This document shows, piece by piece, positions 56,940-64,000 of a stretch of 64,000 nt of DNA (its first letter is position 1; each line of letters starts with the position of its first letter). The position numbers were made by a program, and so were the translations under genes. The stretch spans positions 19,195,351 through 19,259,350 of the forward strand of contig NC_065544.1 in the NCBI RefSeq assembly GCF_932294415.1. Reading direction: 5' to 3'. The notes under the pieces were generated by a model. The model saw only the letters and a list, made by a program, of their open reading frames with translations, was not told the origin of the DNA and did not search any database. This DNA is from Quercus robur (taxonomy: Eukaryota; Streptophyta; Magnoliopsida; Fagales; Fagaceae).

Positions 56940-59900
56940 TTACTTCAGTTTTGAGAATATCTTTGGTGCCGCCTGCATTGTAGAACCGTGAGTTTAGCAG
57001 GAGGTGCAAGACAATATAAAATGAAATCATTCTCCACATAATTGAAGAACAAATACTTACACATTTGTCAACACAAGACCAGTAATCAAAATATTGTCCA
57101 GTGCAATGCTTGTGCCCACTTTCATCTCCCTGGATCCTCTTAACACATGCCTGTAAAAAAGTAAGAGATGCCGATGTGACTTACCTCTCTTCCCAAATAT
57201 TTACGTTATTTAGCATGGCTTTGTCACACAAGACTGTCAAATATTATGGTTAAGGACAATTTTTGCAAGCATATTACTCAGGTAAGTTCGGTCATGTCAT
57301 GCTGATGAACTAGGGAGTCGGTGGTAAAAAAACAAAAAACATAAAAGCAAGCAAGAAACTTCCAAGTTTTCTTTATCAAAGGCTATGCATAAATTTCATA
57401 TGAAAATAGGTGGCAATAAAATCTGGCTTGCCCATATAATAAAACATACGAGAATTCTTGACTGCTTCTATATTGTCTTTCTTTTCGTTTTTTTTTTCAA
57501 CTACACTAATATTTTCAACCAACATTATCCAGTTTCCACTTTTGAGAATTCACTTTAACAGGAAGCTTTAATATTCAAGCTTACTGAATTACAAATAATT
57601 GCCTTAATATGGTAGTCTAAAAACACAAACCATGCAGGACTTGGACCACACTAACAAGTGGAGTACTTTAAGACAAGCAGAAAGAGACTTCCTCTCATGA
57701 AATATCCTTTCCTCTGTCACAAATTGTACAGCCAGCATACAATTTTGGGAAGTCCCAAAATCTTGTCTACTTCAAAAGGTCAATGAACATAATTTTAATA
57801 ACTTTCTTAATATGGTATGCAACTTGCTTTACTTGAAAAGTCTTAAGATTTTTGCCATGTGCTTTATATGGTCTTAGTCTTGTTTTTAAATTCAAAAACA
57901 CACTAAATAATTTGCCCTAAGAAAGTAGAATTTTGTATTATGGAAAAATAATTTGATAGGGAATATACCAGGTTTGGGAAAAGACAAGACAAAAGTAAAC
58001 AGTAATAATTATTAATTATAGTCCTCTAAATCAACATCCAGATATTCAAATGCTCCAATAGACCATATGGAATGTATACTAGTCATCAAGCCCCATAAGC
58101 ATCATTTTTTCTCCACAGGAATCTCACCTTATCTGACTGGCTTTAATAGAAATTTGAAGAAACAACAACAATAAAAAAACCTAAGTTCCAAAATTTTGGA
58201 GTGGCTATGGACCCTTAATCAGCTAATCGGGGTCTGTTACATGTATTCTTCTCCGCCATTCTATCTTATCCAAAATCGTACTCCCTGTCACTTGCTTGAT
58301 TAACATGTCCTTCACCACTTTCACTATTGTTATTTTAGGTATTAATCTACCTCTATTCATTCCTTTGACTTAAACCAAATCATTCTTCCTCACTAGTGTG
58401 TTAATATCTCTCCTTACACATGACCAAGCCATCTCAAGCAACTAAAAGCCTAGTACATACTTATACACTCTTATTGGCTCACACAAATCACAAGTAATAA
58501 CTAACTGTTCATTATTTTGTTATTCTACATTTGACCAAGATTCAGGATTATCATTTTAAATTTTAACATCAACTTTCAATCTTACTTCTTTAAAGTCCTA
58601 AGAGACTAAAAGAAAAGTTGAATAACTTTCAAATGTGTGCCCACAATCTACAGTTAAATACAAATCTAACATGAGGCATATTAAAGTAAGAAATTCTATA
58701 TTTCCAAGTTCTAAATATATCGTGAAAGGGTTTAGGTAATAATTTTATAATTGCTAATAAGACAGAATAATAAACTATACTACAAAAAAAGAAAGAGACA
58801 GCAGAGAGTCAAGAGAATTTATAATTCAATTAACCTAACTATGATTTTCTTATTTAACCATATAAGAGTAAATACTTAATAATAAGATTAAATGTCCATC
58901 AAAATTCTAGTCTAGCATTATGGTACATGATGTTATGCTGAAAAACTGTGGAAAATCCAATGTCATAATAGGAAAGTTATTTCTAAACTCCATAGATGTA
59001 AGCTCCAATTACAGAGATCCACAACATACCTGATATTCAAGTAATGGCTTCACACACTTAGGCTTGCAAAGCTCTTCATAATATTTCTTCTGATCAACAG
59101 GTTCCTCTTCCGCCCTAAGCATTCAAAAAATACTTAAAAAGTATACAAAATAAAGAAGAAGACAAAAATCCCTGATAAGAGACATAAAACCAAAAGACCA
59201 GGACATTGGATAAAAATGATCATATGATCTTCATGGTTGTAGATTTAGCTTTCCCGAGTGATTTCAAAGGGAAGGAACCACAAGTAATCTCAATCTCCAA
59301 AATTGACTACTTTGTATCTTACTCCAACTCCGGAAGTTTTTAATATTTTAATTTTCTGGTAACTAACTCAAGACATTTTCTATCCTCAATGTACCATCAC
59401 TCATCTTCCTCTATGAAGAACATGGGATTTTTTTTACTTTTCTGATCTGTTGTTATGTTTACTATATACAAAAGAATGAACTAATATATTGCTTCATATC
59501 TCTGTAAACAATTGCAATTTCAAGATTATCATTACTTGTATATGTAAATTAAAAATATATCACATAAGATTGACTACTGCCTTATTGTAGATATATTGAA
59601 GGAAATATTTCTTTAGAACAAAAAATTGTGGTCTTCCAAAATAATATAATCATAAATTTTCTCACTTTATTGTCTGAATTTCCCTAATTTTCTAGAATGA
59701 TCCAAAGGTATAATATGTGTCAAATCATACAACGCTAATGCTGTGTTTGGGTGAAGAATTTCAAGGTGGAGTTTTACTCAAAAATTATAATGTGGAGTTC
59801 CAAATGATAATTTTTTTTTGTACAATTTTGAACTTAGAATTTACAAATTATACAACGTTACTATTCTCATATCACCCTCCATCATACTCTTCACACTACC

Positions 59901-61622
59901 AACACTAGTACACTGCCCCTGCCACCACCACCACCAACACCATCACTGCTATTGTCACCCCCTAGCATCGTTACTAATACCACCATTATTGTCTCAGCCA
60001 CCACCACAATTCCATATGACCACCACCACCAAGTCATTGGCACATTAACATCATTGTAATAACTACTATAATACTCCAATTTCTTAAAATTCAGAAATAC
60101 ACCTAGTGGGTCTTGAAACACCACCTCACCCTTCACCTAGCACTTGCATGGGAAAGAGGTGCTAATTGAGCTAGAGCTCATTGGCTCCAAACAATACATT
60201 ATTTATAAAAAAATAATAACTTTATTAAATAGGGGAAAGCTTAAGTAATAAGTATACAAGATTTATACACAAACTTTCCTAAAGAATTTCAAGGAGGAAA
60301 AATTAGGCCTTAAAAGAAAATATTAAGCTCTAAACAATTTAAATTGACGGAATTGAAATTTCCATCAATTTACTTTTTTTTAAATCACATCCATTTAAAT
60401 CCCATCATTTTGAAAATGCTAAGAGTTTTTCAAAACTCGTCGTCCAACCACAACATAAGGTATTATTGTTATAGCTATAAAAGAGAGAATAATATTTCAT
60501 CTCTTCCCTTGGTTTTAAGATTCGATTACATTCATACTAACTTGACAATAACTACACTTCCAAAATTGTCATACATAGTGCCCAACTACAACTAAGCACT
60601 AAACTTCAAAGTTTCAAGTGTAGTTCTCAATTATGGTTGCAAAAATTTTCCACCAAGAGCATCTTAATTCCTCTCTTATTCTGTACTACATGGTGGAAAA
60701 ATTAAAAGGATTAAAAAAAATGATAAATTAAGCTTCCAAAGCGTTCTAAGGGTCAACAAAAGAATTAATATCAACACAAACAACACTACAACATATAATA
60801 CAGTGGGAACTGCCAAGATAAATTAACAACCACATCCTACAAAGCAAAAGAGAGACATAGTATTGCACATAACAATCAAAAGAAAATTAAAAATAGTGCA
60901 TAAACAGCCAAATATCTATTGCTTTCTAATTTCATATCTCTATAAGAACATGGGAGATTATTGCTTAATTTACACCAAAAATTTGCTATCATTAGTCTTG
61001 ACCACGCTTATAATGTACCCAAAAAGTTTGGAACATAACAGGCAAAATATGGAGAGGAATAGATTGAAAGAAGAAAGACTATATGATTTATGATTATATA
61101 AGGACCCAACCCTTGGGAAAAAAATTCTTCTGGTCAATGTATGATTTACAGATCAAGTCAAGGTATCTAATAATTCACTAACTATAGATTCTTCACTCTA
61201 GTGGAACAGATTGATGGGAAAGACAATATTCCATGTCATGTGCAAGAATAGTAAGAGTTGACTAAAATCAGCCCAGAAGCAAGGACTACACGATTGTCAT
61301 TAGTATTTGCTATATGCGTTCAGAGATATCTCATATGTACAAAGAAATATATAAATAAAAGAAGATTTTAGGCATGGGCAAGGCATTTGCCAAAAGCAAA
61401 CCATACACAACCTCATGTCAGTTAAACACACTAACTAAACTCCATTATTAACAAAACTATTGCATCAGAAAATGTACCCATCAATGGTTTTAGTTTTACA
61501 TCATCATGTCGAATTCGGCAAGAGAGTTGGAGCAAACTAGAAAGGCATATAATGGGTAGAGAATCATATATAAGAATCACTGAAGCTGAGTTGAAGTGTA
61601 TACATAGAAATTGTACTTACAT
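56940..61622 (-). CDS. QCR6: Cytochrome b-c1 complex subunit 6 (QCR6, acidic 'hinge' protein)
   Basis: Spliced minus-strand gene for 69 residues, the exact length known for plant QCR6. The protein sits in the mitochondrial intermembrane space and helps cytochrome c1 dock cytochrome c in complex III. Coding exons: 61622-61621 (AT of the start codon), 59114-59030, 57150-57061, 56972-56940. They join to M-AEEEPVDQKKYYEELCKPK.., ..LLEYQ, ACVKRIQGDESGHKHCTGQY, FDYWSCVDKC and AAPKIFSKLK. All splice sites are canonical: AT/GTAAGT with TTAG/G, CAG/GTATGT with TACAG/G, and TGT/GTAAGT with TGCAG/G. Four cysteines in the UCR_hinge pattern (C..C in the first helix, HKHC and WSC in the second) support the paired disulfides. 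It reads without stops or shifts. Introns of 2506, 1879 and 88 bp separate the coding pieces; the second holds a LINE fragment. Confidence 0.95.
58155..58455 (-). mobile_element. LINE (non-LTR retrotransposon) 3' fragment in QCR6 intron
   Basis: Minus strand reads LRWLGHV then, in shifted frame, RRDINTLVRKNDLV, RGRLIPKITIVKVVKDMLIK and LDKIEWRRRIHVTDPD. This is the C-terminal end of a plant LINE polyprotein (canonical RW.GHV..RP....VR..D, GRPK.TW..V...D, D...WR..IHVADP). It ends with a (TTG)n-type tail (complement of AACAACAACAATAAAAAAA at 58161-58180). It is 5' truncated, as LINE copies usually are. It lies antisense to nothing: same strand as QCR6, within its 1879 bp intron. Confidence 0.8.
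59115..61620 (-). other. QCR6 intron 2 (2506 bp), mostly unassigned
   Basis: Donor GTAAGTAC at 61620 and acceptor TGCTTAG at 59115. It contains a (CCA)n-rich stretch at 59911-60026 and possible MITE-like words near 59737 ('gctgtgtttgggtgaagaatttcaaggtggag') and 60280 ('aaagaatttcaaggaggaaa'). No gene inside is recognised. Confidence 0.55.
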
Positions 61623-61691
61623 AGCAATATATGGACAAGTCAAACGACAGCTCAGAGCACAGAGAAGCCTACTGGGTCACCTCACCTGACT
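61621..61691 (-). other. QCR6: QCR6 exon 2, leader exon ending in the first two bases of the start codon
   Basis: Acceptor TTGCAATGCAG just right of 61691; the exon is 71 bp and ends ..ATATATTGCTAT before the donor GTAAGTACAA. Its last two bases AT join the G that opens the next exon (59114) to make ATG. It is inferred from splice signals and from the lack of an ATG directly upstream of GCG GAA in canonical position. An alternative ATG CTT AGG lies in frame at 59123 if the intron ended earlier. Confidence 0.7.
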
Positions 61692-62222
61692 CTGCATTGC
61701 AAATAACAAAAACCAACAACCCAGAATCTCTCTTAAATCATACTATCAACAAAAAATATTCAATCAAAAAAAAAAAAAAAAAAAAAACTTGTACCAATTT
61801 AAAGATTTAAGGAGGATCATTCAAAATTCCAAATATTAAACAATCAGCAAAAACAAAAAAGCTCGGCTTTTATTTAAAAGTAATTATTAATTTGACAAAT
61901 CAGTTTAAAAATAAAAAATTTCCTGGTGTTTATGCAATTTCAGAATCATTATGCAAGGTTTGGAACAGTGATATAGAAGAATAGATCAAAACCCAAGACA
62001 TCATAAGAAAAAACATGAAAACAAATAGAAGCTAGTTTGAAACATAAAAACCTAGATTTACAACAGGAACAGATCGAACAACTAGATTAGAATATACAAA
62101 AAATAATAATAATAAAAGAGATCTGAATAAAATAGAAATGAAGAAACACGAAATAAAGAGTGAAATGGAAATTGGAACTGAGCTTAATCACCATCGGAAA
62201 TGAAAGGAAAGTAGTCTCTCAC

Positions 62223-62300
62223 CTTTGTGTATAGAAGCTTCTGTCTCTCTCTCTCTCTCTCTCGATCTCAGATTCTCGAAGAGTCAAGACCTTAAAAGAG
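62223..62300 (-). other. QCR6: QCR6 first leader exon
   Basis: Ends ATACACAAAG before the donor GTGAGAGACT (62222). It contains a (GA)n run on minus (CT on plus, 62240-62264). The left limit is set by the splice site; the transcription start is only estimated. A near-copy of the donor region, GACAAAG/GTGAGTAGAG, lies 99 bp further upstream at 62320. Confidence 0.6.
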
Positions 62301-62379
62301 ATGAGGGCAACTCTACTCACCTTTGTCTGCGCTTATGTTTTTTTTTTTTTTTTTTTTTAACTTTTATGATTTCAGCTTT

Positions 62380-62442
62380 TGGGCTTAATTCTGTACTTCC
62401 AAGGCCCATGTCTAACTGCAACTTATGAGGTCTTAAGCCCAA
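62380..62442. promoter_or_regulatory. Site II-type promoter elements of QCR6
   Basis: Three TGGGCY words: TGGGCT on plus at 62380-62385, ATGGGCC on minus at 62403-62409, and TTGGGCTTAAG on minus at 62432-62442. Site II elements (TGGGCC/T), bound by TCP factors, are common in promoters of plant nuclear genes for mitochondrial respiratory subunits. Confidence 0.6.
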
Positions 62443-62449
62443 TTCACCC

Positions 62450-63770
62450 AACCCCCTCCACCTCCACTTTTGTTAATGAGACCAAGAAGTGTTATTATGG
62501 TAATAGGTCATACAATTAGGTTAAAAAGCTGCAACTTATGGCTAATTGTATAAGCACAAATGTCACTTAACACCATTTGAAAATATTTGTGCTTCTATTT
62601 CCTTCTCCATCTTTGACTACTATTTATCTACCATTGACGACCTAGACACTCCCTCGTGCATATAATTGTCATGATGAAATAACTATGAGTCTTTTGCAGT
62701 CAAGACAAGTTATTGGGAGGAAGCAAAGAACTTGGAAAAGCAAGAAACTTTCAAACGATGTTAAGTGTCGTTTATGCTTTTAGGAAATATGGATTTTTTT
62801 GAAGAATCTTGGTAATACTTGGTATTAGCCCAAACCTTAAAATGTGATTTTTTTTTTTTTTTTTTTTTTTTGGTATTTTACCATTTTTTAAATATGTGGA
62901 ATATATAACCTTTTATATGAATAAATCACAAATTTTTATTTATAGTACCTATCGTTTTAAGTCCAAAAACACTTTAGTTATTTTGCTAAGAATAATTACA
63001 AAAGGAGGGAATCAAACCCTTCAATATCCTAATACTATATGGAAAATTCTTGTGAGGAAGATATGGGAATTATTCCATGAATATTAACCAAAAGATCCCA
63101 TTAATTAGCTATACATTAGAGGCAACAAAATTAGCCTCCCTAAATGTATAGTTAGCCAACCGGCAACCACTCATCAAAATTTAAAAAAGTTTGTTTTTGT
63201 AATATCACTAATTGCCTAGTCATGAGGATGGGAAGAAAGATTTTCTGGTGGAAAAAGCACGTTTAAAGCATCGCCTTCACAAATCACGTGTTTGAATCCC
63301 AAAGGTTGCTGCTACTAGTCTCACATTACCTGCACAGTCCTAATACATGATTTGGTCCATTAATGTATATTCTATTAGTTTTTCAAGCTTAAGAGTAAAG
63401 ATCAAGCACTTCCCTTTCATTTTGTGTCTATCATTCTATTCCTAATCTCCATTGTCATATCAGTGATATCATAGCATATTGATGTGAATAATACGGAATC
63501 TATTTCTTCCTCTCTTGGTACTTGCAAGTTAGATTTTGCTAATTACACAATTTTGACCCACTCAATTATTGATTTAAATTTCACTTTATAAAATATAATG
63601 GACCAAGAGGAATGCGCCCATAATACTTTTACTATTAGGCTTTTTATGAATAGGTGAGTTAGGGTTTCTTCTTCAGCTTCGCATAAAATATACTACCTTT
63701 TTGCCTTATCAAACTTCCAAAGATTTAGTATTCTCAAAAAAAAAAAAAAAAAAAATTCCAAAGATTTATC
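62450..63770. other. Intergenic DNA upstream of QCR6
   Basis: AT-rich with T-runs at 62849-62871 and an A-run at 63738-63755. A weak tRNA-like B box (GTGTTTGAATCCC, 63290) is not enough for a SINE call. No gene recognised. Confidence 0.5.
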
Positions 63771-63774
63771 CCTG

Positions 63775-64000
63775 TAAGCAAGGCGGGCTCAATAGTTAAT
63801 ACAATTGATGCAATTGTCTAAGACCCCCAAATAAAAGAAGGCCCCACTTGTAAAAAAAAATTATATATATAATATATTTATCTATACATTTTAATATAAA
63901 AAAAAAATTAAGTACTTTTATTGGTTAATAAAATGCATTAAAAATGTCTCATTATATCCTAAAATGCAGAAGATTAAAAAGGGAAAAAACAAAAATTGTC
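63775..64000. mobile_element. hAT-like element fragment running out of the window
   Basis: 'aaggcgggctcaatagttaatacaattgatgcaattgtctaagacccccaaataaaagaaggcccc' has the layout of the GGGCCGGCCC-ended elements, like the fragment at 55678. The far end lies beyond 64000. Confidence 0.4.

Noticed and set aside
63230..63330. tRNA-like B box GTGTTTGAATCCC
   Set aside because: No A box at the right distance and no cloverleaf; not a tRNA gene or clear SINE.

Overview
This is plant nuclear DNA: AT-rich, gene-poor and packed with nested transposable elements. Intron-bearing genes, tRNA-derived SINEs, Ty3/gypsy and other LTR elements, Mutator, hAT and PIF/Harbinger elements, and a plant-type vacuolar iron transporter-like gene point to a eudicot, probably woody. 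The species cannot be fixed from sequence alone; a Fagaceae-like tree is only an impression. I see no bacterial genes, CRISPR array, rRNA or tRNA gene.

Only two genes look intact. One is a single-exon vacuolar iron transporter-like (VTL/nodulin-21 type) gene at 28095-28739, minus strand, with a TATA box. The other is a five-exon gene at about 56940-62300, minus strand, for QCR6, the 69-residue acidic 'hinge' subunit of mitochondrial complex III. Its coding exons are too short to appear as long ORFs, and its start codon is split by a 2.5 kb intron. A third, dead gene at 12640-13047 is a two-domain defensin-like peptide broken by frameshifts.

Layout. 1-2.7 kb: a diverged tandem duplication carrying a Tourist-type MITE and a SINE in one copy. 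2.7-12.3 kb: a 9.45 kb Ty3/gypsy element on the minus strand, with two 539 bp LTRs, inserted inside a SINE. It carries an antisense, intron-containing extra gene that is itself split by a solo LTR. 12.6-18.3 kb: defensin-like pseudogene, a 1.4 kb solo LTR, a hAT element and a short LTR element with an initiator-Met primer site. 18.5-22 kb: a MITE and a truncated second gypsy copy. 22-31 kb: MITE-rich DNA with four related Mutator-type MITEs, a SINE and the VTL gene. 31-40 kb: a solo LTR, a Mutator-like element, a large foldback element, a SINE and further TIR elements. 40.7-44.5 kb: a 370 bp tandem array running into a MITE that hosts a Pack-MULE carrying a subtilase gene fragment. 44.6-53.6 kb: a decayed 9 kb PIF/Harbinger element with Myb/SANT ORF1, transposase relics and an antisense GRF-zinc-finger-like relic. 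54-64 kb: a Tourist-like MITE, hAT fragments and the QCR6 gene with a LINE 3' fragment in an intron.

I did not find a convincing new biological system. The most rewarding points are the Pack-MULE with its subtilase fragment, the cryptic QCR6 gene with a split start codon, the Harbinger element with the GRF-like relic, and several insertions whose target-site duplications give exact boundaries and relative ages.
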